From Ascaphus truei (taxonomy: Eukaryota > Chordata > Amphibia > Anura > Ascaphidae), in the NCBI GenBank assembly GCA_036426205.1, contig CM071568.1:116722356-116786355 (forward strand): DNA of 64,000 bases. Direction: 5' to 3'. Of this stretch, positions 33,931 through 44,310 are shown piece by piece. How positions within the stretch are numbered: the stretch's first letter is position 1; each line of letters begins with the position of its first letter. The notes below the pieces were generated by a model. It was not told the origin of the DNA and made no database searches. It worked only from the letters and a program-made list of their open reading frames with translations. The position numbers and the translations under genes are program-made.

Positions 33931-33934
<4 letters not shown>
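32609..33934 (+). mobile_element. Tc1/mariner transposon, inactive
   Basis: TA dinucleotides at both ends (32609-32610 and 33933-33934) fit the Tc1/mariner target. The left end CATGCAAAAGTAAGTGAA and the complement of the right end (GTGGCGAGAGTTTGTGAACC) are diverged terminal inverted repeats. The 1.3-kb length is normal for the family. The transposase frame inside is broken. A CA repeat starts directly at the right boundary. Confidence 0.85.
32775..33720 (+). pseudogene. Tc1-type transposase pseudogene
   Basis: A helix-turn-helix segment is readable near 32860-32910 (MSYKTISKDLGLHQSTVRQ). Further on, in shifting frames, are LWTDES (about 33233-33250), DPKHTS (about 33508-33525) and PIEMLWRDLKRTVHARKPSN (about 33600-33659). 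These hold the three acidic residues of the DDE catalytic triad. Several stops and frameshifts lie between them, so no protein of full length (normally about 340 residues) can be made. Confidence 0.85.

Positions 33935-33964
<30 letters not shown>
33933..33964 (+). repeat. CA microsatellite
   Basis: A pure (AC)n run that begins at the right end of the Tc1 element. Confidence 0.9.
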
Positions 33965-33966
<2 letters not shown>

Positions 33967-34144
33967 TAACTAAATGATCTGCAACAAAGTCGTTATTTAC
34001 CATCATGAGCTCAAGAAAAAGGTTGTAACCAAGTGGGATTACACTTTCTTTAAATTATAGCACCTTCTACAGCATAAACAAGCTATATCTAGCTACATGG
34101 CATCGCCTGAAAGGGGGAACATCTTTTCTCACTCCATCAGTGGA

Positions 34145-34432
34145 AACTCATGACCCATGAAGTATAACAACATTTTGAAGTAGCCACATGGGAAGTCAGT
34201 TGTGAAAATGCAACCGTGAGTCCAGTCCTACTCCTCATCCAGCAACTGAGAAAAAAAGCTAGAGAAGCAGGAGTGTTTCCAGCACCAATCTGAGAGATTT
34301 GTCAGACTTGTCAACAACCTGTCTGCTGTCCTTCATGAGGAGCCACGGGTCACGTGTATTATAAACCCAGAACGCTATGTTTTAGCAACAATGCTAGATC
34401 CACAATTCAAAAAAGAAACTACTCTCCTTTCA
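34145..34432 (+). pseudogene. hAT-superfamily transposase remnant
   Basis: One reading gives FEVATWEVSCENATVSPVLL before a stop, and after a shift RFVRLVNNLSAVLHEEP and RYVLATMLDPQFKK. The ATMLDPQFKK block is a hallmark of hAT transposases (typical LATxLDPRFK). The C-terminal dimerisation region is not recognisable, and stops interrupt the frame. It is unrelated in sequence to the short hAT MITEs nearby, which have no coding part to compare. Confidence 0.75.
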
Positions 34433-34830
34433 TGACATCAATGGGGAAATGTGTCAGAAAACAGTACGATCGACGTCGGTTGATATAGAATAAGACCCTT
34501 CGTGTTGAGGTTTAGTGTAACCAAGAGGGATAAGAGACATTAACAAAGATATTCTGTATTTTACCATACATTGCACCATCTTTGAAGTTACACTTACATT
34601 GTAGATAATATAAGAAAAGGAAGGACGTCCTCGTCGCCGACTAGCACCAATGGTGTTGAAAACTTGGGATATTTTGTCATAACTTTCTTAATTATTTTGG
34701 GTTTGACAGTTCTATTATTGTTTTTAGCATTTTTTTCCCCCCACTCTGTGTTTTAGCATGGTGAAAATATATCAAGGTGGCCTCAATCTATCCTGTCAGT
34801 GTGGTATACTATGTGCTGCCTAGGGAAAAA

Positions 34831-35135
34831 TATAATGCATAAGGTAAGTACAAGTACTTGAGAAGAAGTTCCCTCTGTGGCGCACCAAAGTAGATATGGG
34901 TAATGTTACTAATTTTAAATAAAACTTTAATTAGACTTCAACCCATAATGGTTGATAAGTTCAGATACCTAGCTATGGACTTGTATATATAATTTTATAA
35001 ACAGACTCTGTATTAGGATGCCATTCATTTTAGAGTGAAGTCTAATTAAAGTTTTATTTTAAATTAGTAACATTACCCATATCTACTTCGGTGCGCACCA
35101 GAGGGAACTTTTTCTCAGGTACCTTTTGCATTATA
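34831..35135. repeat. Foldback element of 305 bp
   Basis: Left arm words TATAATGCATAAGGTA, AAGTTCCCTCTG, AAGTAGATATGGGTAATG and AAAACTTTAATTAGACTTCA recur in complement at 35020-35135. The left arm has a short extra piece around AAGTACAAGTACTT. The inner loop is about 80 bases. No coding part and no clear target duplication. Confidence 0.8.
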
Positions 35136-35159
35136 TTAGCATGGTCTTACTTATTTGTA

Positions 35160-35407
35160 TTTATCGATTACATCTTTCCTGTCTTGCATTCAAATATTTT
35201 CTGGGCAAGCTACCCATCTACCTGAACAAGCTCCTCATCCCTACCACATGCAGCCCTTATCTGGTATCTGACTCAAAAAGACTGTTCATGGTCCCAAGGG
35301 TCAGCAAAGGATCCGGCCGCTCCTCCTTCTCTTACCGTGCACCCCACAACTGGAAGAGTCTACCGGAGACTAACAGCCGCCACCAGTCTAAGTTGTTTCA
35401 AAACTAA
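35160..35407 (+). pseudogene. LINE reverse transcriptase C-terminal fragment
   Basis: From about 35186 the frame reads AFKYFLGKLPIYLNKLLIP, VSDSKRLFMVPRVSKG and FSYRAPHNWKSLPE, the same C-terminal block layout as L2/CR1-type ORF2 (compare 3499-3840). It differs strongly from that copy, so it is another LINE lineage. Upstream polymerase motifs are absent. It abuts the foldback element at 34831-35135. Confidence 0.7.
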
Positions 35408-35459
35408 AGCGGTCTCACATTTGAATCTGGTCTGTAACTGTTATATACACCTATAATAT

Positions 35460-36362
35460 ATATTATAGGATAAAGCTGGTAAATTCCGGGCATTATTGAA
35501 GTCCCTGCTCTCAGATTGGATAATGCCCGGAATTTTGACCAATCTGTAATGGCTTGGATTTTTTGGCACCCAGCCAAGTTTTTCAGCCAACCAGCTTTCA
35601 GTTCTCATTCACAAAGAGTGAGATTTGCTCTTAGACAGGGGAGCTGATTGGACAGAAGGCACCAGCAAGGCACTGACTCCTCCCCCTCCCTGCAGAGAGC
35701 TCTGCACATGAGAGTGAGGGGAAAGGTTTCTGTGTTGTGTGTTTTGTGAGTGTAAAGGGGCCAGCAGAGTGTTTTATTAGTGTGTGTCTTCTGTTGGTGT
35801 GTGTTTTGTGGGTGTAGAGGAGGCAGCAGAGTCTTGTTGGTGTGTTTCTGTGTTGTAGGTGTAGAGGGGGAGCTGCAGTGTGTGTTTTGTGGATGTAGAG
35901 GTGGCAGAGTCTGTTTTGTTGATTTGTGTATATCTCTGCAGTGTGTGTTTTGTGGGTGGAGGAGGGGTGCAGAGTGTTGTGTGTGTCTTCAGTGTGTATT
36001 TTGTGGGTGGAGGAGGGGTGCAGAGTGTTTTGTGTATGTGTGTGTGTGCACTGTGTGGGTTTACATGGGGGCAGCAGTGGGTGTAGAGGGGGGCTGCTGG
36101 TGTGTGTTTTATGGATGTAGAGGGAGCAGCAGTGTATTTTGTTGGTGTGTGTGTGTGTAGATGGTGGAGGAGGGCTGCAGAGTGTGTTTTGGTGTGTGTG
36201 TGTGTCTCAGCAGTGTGTTTCGTGTGTAATGGGGGGGCTGCTGCGTGTGTTTTGTGAGTGTAGAGGAGGGGGGCTGCACAATGTGTAGGGGGACTGCAGA
36301 GTGTGTTTGTGTATATAGAGGGGGGGTTGCAGAGTGTGAGTGAGTGTGAGTGTGTATATATA
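35460..36362 (+). repeat. Inverted pair followed by a G/T-rich minisatellite
   Basis: 35473-35536 holds TTCCGGGCATTATTG and its complement TAATGCCCGGAA. From about 35720 the plus strand is almost free of C and repeats a degenerate 35-50-base unit built from TGTGTGTTTTGTGGGTG and TAGAGGAGGCAGCAGAG. The 126-codon Cys/Val/Gly-rich frame through it exists because the units contain few stops; two overlapping frames are equally open, so I do not treat it as a gene. Confidence 0.75.
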
Positions 36363-36709
36363 TATTTTTATATATATCTGTAATAAAAATAGGCAGATGG
36401 CACAATGGTGATTGTGCCAGTTTTTTCTTCTAATACACGTCTTTTGATATTCCTGAGTGTGCTGTCTCTTCCTTGCTTTGAGGCCCTGGGATTCTGGATC
36501 TACCTGGTAAGGAGTCTATTTATATATACTGTTTATATCTGTAAGTATGTACAATTTCCTTTTAATAAACTTGCAGTCAAAGCATAAGAATGGAGACAAT
36601 CATGCTGATAAAAATCAATGACTACAAAAATGTATCTTTATGAAAATTTTAAAAATAAATAAAAATAAGCCTACATGTATCCTATGATAGTAATAATAGC
36701 AATCCCCTC

Positions 36710-36822
36710 AGAACAGGGCATTACTGGCCAATAATGCTCTGGCTGGGTTAAAGTCCCTCGGCTTTGCCTCGGGCCTTCAACTCTTCCAGCCAGGGCATTA
36801 TTGGCCAGTAATACCCTGTTCT
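36710..36822. repeat. Palindromic MITE-like element
   Basis: Two 37-base arms (36710-36746 and 36786-36822) are complementary with two mismatches. They begin with AGAACAGGG and contain ATTACTGGCCAATAATG. The loop holds CCCTCGGCTTTGCCTCGGG and is itself partly palindromic. Frog and fish genomes contain similar short palindromic repeats. No target duplication identified. Confidence 0.8.
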
Positions 36823-36919
36823 CTGGGTATTAGTACTTAAATGTAGCCAGGTTCCCTCTCCCTTACCTCCGCCTGGGTTATTATTACTTAATTATCTCTA
36901 ACTGTGCATGCAATGTCTT

Positions 36920-37075
36920 GTATATAATGTATACCCTGTTCACTTATGTAACTATGTATTCGTAACCATGTATTATTTGTCATCATAACTCTATGCTCAG
37001 GACATACTTGAAAACGAGAGTTAACTCTCAATGTATCACTTCCTGGTAAAATATTTCATAAATAAACAAATATTT
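36920..37075 (+). mobile_element. LINE-like 3' tail (family D), copy 1
   Basis: It ends with CAGGACATACTTGAAAACGA, CTCTCAATGTATCACTTCC, TGGTAAAATATTTCATAAAT and an A-rich end. The same order occurs at 58240-58385. The shape (variable 5' end, fixed A-rich 3' end) suggests a retrotransposon tail. Its class is not determined. Confidence 0.5.
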
Positions 37076-37593
37076 TGAGTTTTCTGTAAAACGGCAAAAA
37101 CACAAAAATATTTTTTTTTAAATTAAACCACCAGTAGAAGTGCCCAATCCTTAGAGATAAAGGCATTAATACCCACACCAAATATACAAGATTTACAAAT
37201 ATTTCCAGGCTAAACTTGGCAAAATGATTCAAGATACTTTACTGTACCTACTACAATATACATAAAAAATGGGAAACCATTTGAAACACAAAGATTGTCA
37301 TTTCTATCATTCAGTAACCAAGTATTTGTCTAACACTGCGATAAGTTTAAAATGAAATTCAAAGAATGATGTAAACTGACCTTAACTGTGCGTAGACGTT
37401 GTAAAGTTCACTTTATTCATTTTCGGTCCATTCATGATACAAAGAAAGAGCAACTGCTCCCAAGAAGGGATTTGCAGGGATCCTTAGGCTGAATCCTGAA
37501 ATCACATCAATATAATTAGTTTCATGCAAGGGTTCAACATGTGTAAATTAAGACTTACAATACAAAAAGTTCCTCTATTTCCCCCAAATTATA
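37076..37593. other. Nothing recognised
   Basis: AT-rich sequence without exon or classified repeat. Confidence 0.35.
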
Positions 37594-37601
37594 ACCTAAG
37601 G

Positions 37602-37893
37602 CAGGGGTGCGCAAACTGGGGGGGGGGAGAGGGGCAGCAAGATTTTTCTAGGGGACGAGGGACATACGGCGGTTACAGGGGCCCTGCGCTCTTCCCCAAG
37701 GCATTTAAATAAAATGCAGAGGAGCGTGTGCGAGGCCTCTGTTACTCACTTACCTGGTCTCCGGCGGCGACATTTCACATGTCGCACTGCCATGGCAACG
37801 TGATGTCAGAAAACGCCAGACACCAGGTAAGAGGGGGGGGAGAGGTTTACGAGCAGGCAGGGTGGCGCAGACAGGAAAGTTTGAGCACCCCTA
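37602..37893. mobile_element. hAT-type MITE with perfect 8-bp target duplication
   Basis: Flanked by ACCTAAGG at 37594-37601 and 37894-37901. The ends are CAGGGGTGCGCAAACT and AGTTTGAGCACCCCT (inverted). The GC-rich 292-bp interior has G-runs and a CCATGGCAACGTGATGTCA block. It is the same family as 45656-45951. Non-coding. Confidence 0.9.
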
Positions 37894-38158
37894 ACCTAAG
37901 GCTTTAAATATTATTGTTTTAATAAGAAGAATTTAATCACACAATTTAAATAATAATGTAGTGACAAAGTAATAGGCAAATAACAATTACTAAAGCAGAA
38001 ACGGTGTTTCTAAGGCTTGGCTTCTTTAGTACAAACCTCGTCTGTACAACGATTTAAAGCTCTTTATAGTGATTGTTCTATTGCAAAATCTTATTACTAA
38101 TGCATAGCTTTCACCCTTAATGAGTATGACAATATTTTGTGACCCATAACAATTAGGC

Positions 38159-38329
38159 GAGGGGTGGCCCACTCCAGTCCTCAAGGGCCACCAACAGGTC
38201 AGGGTTTAAGCATATCCCTGCTACAGCACAGGTGGCTCAGTCAACGGCTGTGCCACTTGTGCTGAAGCAGGGATATCCTTAAAACCTGACCTGTTGGTGG
38301 CCCTTGAGGACTGGAGTTGGCAACCCCCA
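38159..38329. mobile_element. Palindromic hAT-type MITE
   Basis: Flanks AATTAGGC (38151-38158) and AATTAGGT (38330-38337) match at 7 of 8 bases. The arms share ACTCCAGTCCTCAAGGGCC, ACCAACAGGTCAGG and GCATATCCCTGCT with their complements. Same family as 23181-23384, but its outer ends have decayed. Confidence 0.85.
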
Positions 38330-38337
38330 AATTAGGT

Positions 38338-39007
38338 ATTTAACAGCAAAGCCAATCTGCTTGACAAAGTGTATATAATTACAGACATTTATTATAACAT
38401 TCACATTAACCTCATTTGCCAAAAGCCCCTCCTGTGTAACATTAGAACACTTGTCAGGTCATTTCACAGCCTAATACATTTTTAGATTCTTCCAACAAAA
38501 GGCCACACATCCTCAATGGGAAATCCTGCGTTGCTCACAAAGATCATTTTTTGTTTTTTTTTGTAAACTACATAATGCTATAATGAAATTGCCTTCCTCA
38601 AACAGATTGCAGTAATGTGCAACAGTGACACATTCTTAAGTTTAGTTTCTTTAAAAAAAAAATTGAAATGAGAAAATTTGAAATAACTGAATTTAAATTG
38701 GTTTTCTTTTTCTACATAGACACATACATTGGGTTCTTTATTCTGAGCCAACATGGACATATGCCCCCCCAACATATTATTACCCCAATGTGAAATAGCA
38801 AAAAAGGGGGTATATAGATCTGGGGATGTCAAACAGTAGTAAATGGAGAACCAAACTACTCATCTACCTGGGGTGCCAGTGAGAGAACAACAAAACAAGC
38901 CAGTCCGCAAAATGATCTAAAAAAATGCACAGCACTCATTCTTAGTATAAAAAGGTATACATTTAATGTACCCAATACTATAAAAATAAAACCATTACCA
39001 TTTAACA
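38338..39007. other. Nothing recognised
   Basis: AT-rich sequence, no exon or classified repeat. Confidence 0.35.
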
Positions 39008-39125
39008 TGTAGAGAGAGGGAGTGGCTCAATGAGTAACAACACTGACTGGCACAGAGTTTGAAGTAGGGGAACCTGGTTCAATTCCTGGTGTCGGGCTCC
39101 TTGTGAACTTGGACAATAATAACAG
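39008..39125 (+). mobile_element. tRNA-derived SINE, head region
   Basis: A-box-like TGGCTCAATGAG (39023-39034) and a good B box GGTTCAATTCC (39076-39086) mark an internal RNA polymerase III promoter. GGTGTCGGGCTCCTTGTGAA and CTTGGACAA follow, matching where the 17615-17760 copy begins (CCTTGGACAAGG). Together the two fragments describe one MIR-like SINE family. The box spacing and lack of a foldable cloverleaf exclude a functional tRNA gene. Confidence 0.7.
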
Positions 39126-41297
39126 TGTAAAATAAAACGTGTGTGGCTTACAAACGATGCCCGCTACTATGAATTTTCTCAGAGAAGTTTATAACTCAAA
39201 ACTCAATATTGCATCATACGGATCTCCGGGGCCAACAAGTGCATCCCCACTGAGCCTACATGTAAAATAATGTTCAACATTAACAGAACAATAAGCCCTT
39301 TGGCGACTGCAGAATACTGTTCGCCCCTCTGGCAGTGAAAGGGTTAAGGAGATGTGCCCCGTGTGGTGCTTTCAGCCGACAATAACTTCAACGTACATTT
39401 AACTGCAGCATCGCACAGCAGAGATCATATTTCCAAAATACCCAATTTATCAAAGGAACGGAATCATATTGGAAGACATTGGAAGTTTTCCCACTGATAA
39501 ATCTGGGTGCAGTTCTTTAGCACTGATTTTGCTCCAGTGTTGCTGCCAGAAGACCTATGCAAACAGACCCACATTCATTTTTCAGCACGTCATTGATATA
39601 GGGGAAAACACAATGCAATGTACTGAAGAGTATAGAGGGTCAGCAGACAGTGTGATATGCCATGTGTCTCTATGAGGTGCATAGGTTTTTGTCTTCTAAT
39701 TAAAAAAATATATATAAAACTATGAGCTATTCCTAAAGAGCATACATGGGGCAAGTACCACTTTTCTCAGATAAGTTTACAATAAAAATGCAACAATCCT
39801 GCTAAACACTGAAATAAACAGCAGACCCACTAAAATCAGCAGCTCAAAAATTACTCCATATATGCTGCCATCTTCACTGGGGAGAAAAAAAACAAAAAAA
39901 CAGTGATGGTAGTTTACTTTTGTTAAGCTCCAAATGTGTCCAGAACATATTTGGCCAATGTTCCCTGACATGTTGTAACATGATATAGATAGAAACACAC
40001 AAACACACACCTATAAAACTGCAACAAACTAGAATTTTATGAGGGCTAACATTTCACCTTGAAAACCACCATTTAAAGGTTAAAGATTTTCCATTTTAAA
40101 TAGGCTGGCTGTTGTGCAAATGCCACTGTATCCGATTCACATTTATCTGCCACACCTACACAGTTAATAGCCAATGAAACCAATGCACTGTGCTTACACA
40201 CTGTTGTCAGGGAGTGCTGCATTCCACCACTGCTTAAAAGGCCAGGCTAGAAGAACAAAAGACCCTTTCCTAAAAGGGACTAGACAATGATTAAACATTC
40301 ATGTTCTTTGTAGCATGGAATTCTATTGCGTTATTAGCCTATTTTCAATTGTTGCTATGATTAATTTCAAATATATTGGTAGGGTTTTTTTGTACTTTGG
40401 TTCTTTACAGAACTACACTCCCATATATAACCCAATTATATTCAAGCACTTCAAACATTCCAGTTGTCTAGAGCCAGAAATGCATTGTAGCTTTTAATTT
40501 GATAGCATCTAGTGCTGCCTGTCTATGCTGCTCAATATACAGACATAATGCAACATGGCCTACATGTTATTATAACATAAGCTTTAAGACACGTTCACTT
40601 TTCCTTGAACTGGGGTCTCCTGCACAACAAAAAACTACTCATCTAAAAGGAGCCCCTGTAGCACTGGCTTGAAACAATGTGTTAAAAACCTGAACCATGC
40701 AAAATAATGCTTTGGATTTATTATGCAGAGAACCAGAGCTGGAGTAAGAAACTAAACCATACAGATCACCTTACATTTCCTTTTAAGGTATATGCATACC
40801 AAATATATGTAAAGCTTCAAAACATCCCTTAGTGTTATAAACAGACTAGATTTGGAGGCCTAAAATGCTTAACATATAGATCATCTTTCCCCTGCTGCAG
40901 TTGTGCATATCCTTTAAGAAATGCTGGATGATTAAAATAAGTAGTTCTCCATTTTAGGCATCTGTAGTTACAAGGCATTGAATCCTCTTTCCTGGATTCT
41001 CCATCCTGCTTGGTTTATGGTAAAAAATAAACAAAACAACATCCATAAGTTTTATAATTGATTGGTCTCCACATAATTATTGCTCTTCAGTAGTGAAACC
41101 CCCAGAGGGGAAAATGCAGCTGTCATGCACCAAGAAGCACTCTCCACTAAAGAGCTGCAGAATAAAAAATGTAAAAAAAGCTATGTATTTTCCGGTGTAC
41201 CACACACCCAGTGCACACACGTAACGATTCATATAAGTATATTGTTCCAACCTGTGACACATACACACATTATAATTAAATTTAATTATACATATAT

Positions 41298-41299
<2 letters not shown>
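39126..41299. other. Nothing recognised
   Basis: AT-rich unique sequence. Open frames of 60-78 codons lack domain signatures. Confidence 0.35.
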
Positions 41300-41358
<59 letters not shown>

Positions 41359-41390
41359 CAGTGTGTGTGTGTGTGTGTGTGTGTGTGTAC
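41300..41390 (+). repeat. GT microsatellite
   Basis: A long (GT)n run with one ACCA interruption near 41357. Confidence 0.95.
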
Positions 41391-42084
41391 ACAATTTATC
41401 AAAACCATGTGAACACAAACCGCAACAAACTCACACATTTAAAGCTGCAAGCCCCATACTCTATTTTTTGTTATTTTGAGTTTATTACAGAATTAATGCT
41501 CTCCTCCGTTTGTTGGATGTTTTCACATCAATAAATATTTATTTTTGATATCCTGGGACCCACTTCATTGGACTGTGCGCCAGTTTCCTCTTTTCTCTAT
41601 TACAGAATTTGAAGCAGAGGTTCCTGGGATATTTGCCTTGCTAGTTCCATTTACTTTTTTTATCTCCCATTAAAGAAATCAAATTGGCTGCCAAAATCAG
41701 TTTTGGTCCCGCAGGTCGTCAGAAAGTCGCCACATTATCGGTGATGACATTGGGACTTTCTACTGGATGACCCTAGCAGCCATCTTTTTGTTATTCCTGG
41801 ATATTCAAATTGGTACATGTAAGTCAATAACTTAATAGCAATGCTTTATTTCACGTTGCAGAGCTCTTGACTCATAACAGGCAAACAATAAAAAAATTAA
41901 AAAAAACTTAAGTAGTATGCAAATAATATAGTTCCTGAATAAAAAGGCAGAGCGATTTTTACCCCGAGATTATCCCCATTAGTTTATCAATTTATGCATA
42001 GTTTCGCTTGCCATACATCAGAAATCAACCCAGTCAAAATCAGAGTGTTTAAAAAAAAAAAGGAGCAATCCCACATAATCTGCA
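41391..42084. other. Sequence with a retroelement-like tail
   Basis: 41524-41590 (CATCAATAAATATTTATTTT, then CCTGGGACCCACTTCATTGG) resembles the T/A-rich ends of hammerhead-box elements. Otherwise nothing is recognised. Confidence 0.3.
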
Positions 42085-42415
42085 AAATGACATTTCTTAG
42101 GGGCCTCTGAATGGGGAAGTGTTTGCCAATCAAGTGTTTCTTTGCCCATATCCTACTCAGTCCTCATCACTGAACCAATAAAGTTAATGGGAGGTAGGGA
42201 GGAGGGACTCTGGCTGTACAAGCACTGCTGATCACACAAATAAGGGAGCAGCCAGAGGAAATAAAACCCCTCCCATGTTTAACTTGAAATAAATAATAAA
42301 TAAATAAGTAGGCTAAAAAAAAAAAAAAGTATAAATTATCCAGATGAGACCCCTTAAACAGGTCACTGGAGTTACAGTAGTTCACTTTAGTCTACAAGAG
42401 ATTGCCCCTTTGAAT
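42085..42415 (+). repeat. Dispersed repeat family B, full-length-like copy
   Basis: Landmarks: TTCTTAGGGGCCTCTGAATG, CAATAAAGTTAATGGGAGG, GGGAGCAGCCAGAGGAA, ATAAAACCCCTCCCA, then GAGATTGCCCCTTTGAA at the end. All recur in order at 53910-54305 and, inverted, partly at 4195-4500. About 330 bp, non-coding, class unknown. Confidence 0.65.
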
Positions 42416-42439
42416 AGAAGCACTGCTGGTTTTTAACGT

Positions 42440-42600
42440 ATTTTGCATTATGCTGAAGGGTACGGATGTTCGATCCGAAATGTTATTTTCCGATGTATGG
42501 CAAGCCAAACAACCAAGAATAAACGGATCTAAAGGAGATTATCCCTGGGGTAAGATCGCCCTGCATCTATATTAAGCAACTGAATAAAATATTTTCCTTT
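42440..42600 (+). mobile_element. End of a hammerhead-box element
   Basis: CTGAAGG (42453-42459) is followed by a hairpin GGAT/ATCC (42464-42467 and 42473-42476, loop GTTCG region) and then GAAATGTT (42477-42484). A tail with AATAAACGGATC (42520-42531) follows. The box has the hammerhead order with an altered left core. No coding part. Confidence 0.45.
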
Positions 42601-42945
42601 TTTTTGCATAATATTACCTATGAGTAATGGAACTGCATGTACTAATTTTGTTATTACATGTAGATTTGCATGGACCTGTGTCAAACTTCCTACTACGTTT
42701 TCTTTTACACCTTGGAATAAGAAACATTTTCATAGCTTAACTGGAACAGATTAATAAACAGTACAGTGTCGCTAGATCTAGTCCTCTGCAAACCATTTCA
42801 AGAATGTGATTCAGACAAATGTCTTTTCCTTGAAGCTTAGGTTTGGAAATTTTTTCCAGTTAAAAAGGTAAGGAACTTCAGCCATGGGGTGGACAAAAAT
42901 AATAATAAAATAAAAAATAAAAAACACACACACCACTTAGGAGCT

Positions 42946-43467
42946 TGTAACAGGGACTTCTCCCTGATGAAGAAACTCTCTCTAAACTCCAGCAGGGATC
43001 TGGTTAAGTATAGCAGGCAATTAACCAGACTCCACCTGGCCAATTAAGCCTGTAAGAAAAGCCTCATGTGAGACACAGCAGATTCCTTAGCTCCCATTTG
43101 GGCTGACAGGAGAGCCGAGAAGCCTGCACACAGATACTGTCTTGAGCACAAAAGCTGTGCTGATATCAAGACACCCAGAGATCTATCTTTCCTGGACACA
43201 GAAGACCCGGGAACCTGACAGAAACGGACATGGAGAGCCACCTGCTTAAGGTACTTCTTGAGACTTTGGGGTGATAGGCTGGTAATGAGAATATCCCTCC
43301 AGTCCTGCAGACAGGGTCTGGGGAAGTAAGTTAGCCCTTACAAAGGGTATAGGGGTTTGTTATTTTGTTGAGTTTGCCTGGATAAAGGAACAGGCTCAAT
43401 AAAGCCAAGATATACATTTCACCAAAATCGGTCTCCATTATATGTATCTCTGCACACCTCTCTTACA
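42946..43467 (+). mobile_element. Solo LTR of an LTR retroelement
   Basis: The 522-bp block starts TGTAACAGGG and ends CTCTTACA, giving TG...CA termini with a short inverted repeat (TGTAA/TTACA). Flanks GAGCT (42941-42945) and GAGCC (43468-43472) match at 4 of 5 bases as a target duplication. A polyadenylation signal AATAAA lies at 43398-43403, in the position expected for an R region. No internal region or second LTR is present, so it arose by LTR-LTR recombination. Superfamily (Gypsy or endogenous retrovirus) is not determined. Confidence 0.7.
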
Positions 43468-43497
43468 GAGCCAAAGAAGATACTTGTCATCTGTGCA

Positions 43498-43498
<1 letters not shown>

Positions 43499-43527
<29 letters not shown>
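43499..43527 (+). repeat. CA microsatellite
   Basis: Pure (CA)n run. Confidence 0.9.
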
Positions 43528-43530
<3 letters not shown>

Positions 43531-44123
43531 CATGAAGCTCTCACTCACCTGCCACCTTCCCATGCTCAACCACCGCAGTCTAACTTAGCAGCGCAGTGCT
43601 AACTGATCTTAAAGCAAGACAGGTTGCACCGTTACTGGTTACAGAGGTGGCTGATAGTTTAAGCAGAATTGCAGTCAGGCGCCCAGGCAACCTTTTCCAT
43701 TCTTGTCTAAGCCCATGGTGGATAAAACACTAAAGGAGCAGTCTGATATTATGAATGGCTTCCGTTACGGTGCAATTTTGTCCAAAATCTATTTTGAGCT
43801 ACATACCATATGAATGAGTGGTCAGTTACAAGTATATAACCTGTATGTTTTTCACAAAAAATAACTAAATCTAGTGATTTCCACTTCTGTGACATCAGAT
43901 TTAAATGAAAGCTTTATCTGAGATTCTATGCATTCTATCCCAATCAGCATTAACTGTAGGAAGTTTCTCTCACCGAGGTTCACGGAGAGGCCTGCAAGAA
44001 TAACAAAGAATGCCCCAAAAACATGACATACAAACCAGTAGTAAATAGTAGCCCAAACCAAATCCGATTTTACCTAACTTAAAGAATGTTTTTTGTTTTT
44101 TATTTTTTTATGGGGGGGGGGAG
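43528..44123. other. Nothing recognised
   Basis: No exon or classified repeat; ends at a G-run (44112-44121). Confidence 0.35.
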
Positions 44124-44310
44124 AATATTAAAATACTACTTGTGACCACATTCACATGTCTCAGAGAGGTCTGCAATATGTCATTATCGCTTGGCATACA
44201 ATGCTTCCACTGCAGCCAGGGATTCTGGGTAATGACATGCAAATAAGCAACCAGGGTGTCCCCTTTCTTTGGGGGAAAAAGTGTTACTTTATTTACAATG
44301 GGAAACCTGA
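44124..44310 (+). repeat. Dispersed repeat family A, partial copy
   Basis: CACATTCACATGTCTCAGAG, AATGCTTCCACTGCAGCCAG, GATTCTGGGTAATGAC and ATGCAAAT (44237-44244). The STAT-like word is altered to TTCTGGGTAA, as in the 18200-18320 copy, which groups these two copies as a subfamily. Confidence 0.65.

Noticed and set aside
35780..36160. 126-codon Cys/Val/Gly-rich frame
   Set aside because: It runs through a G/T-rich minisatellite, and other frames of the same repeat are equally open.
39008..39125. Functional tRNA gene
   Set aside because: A and B box-like words are present but no cloverleaf fits and the sequence continues into a SINE body.
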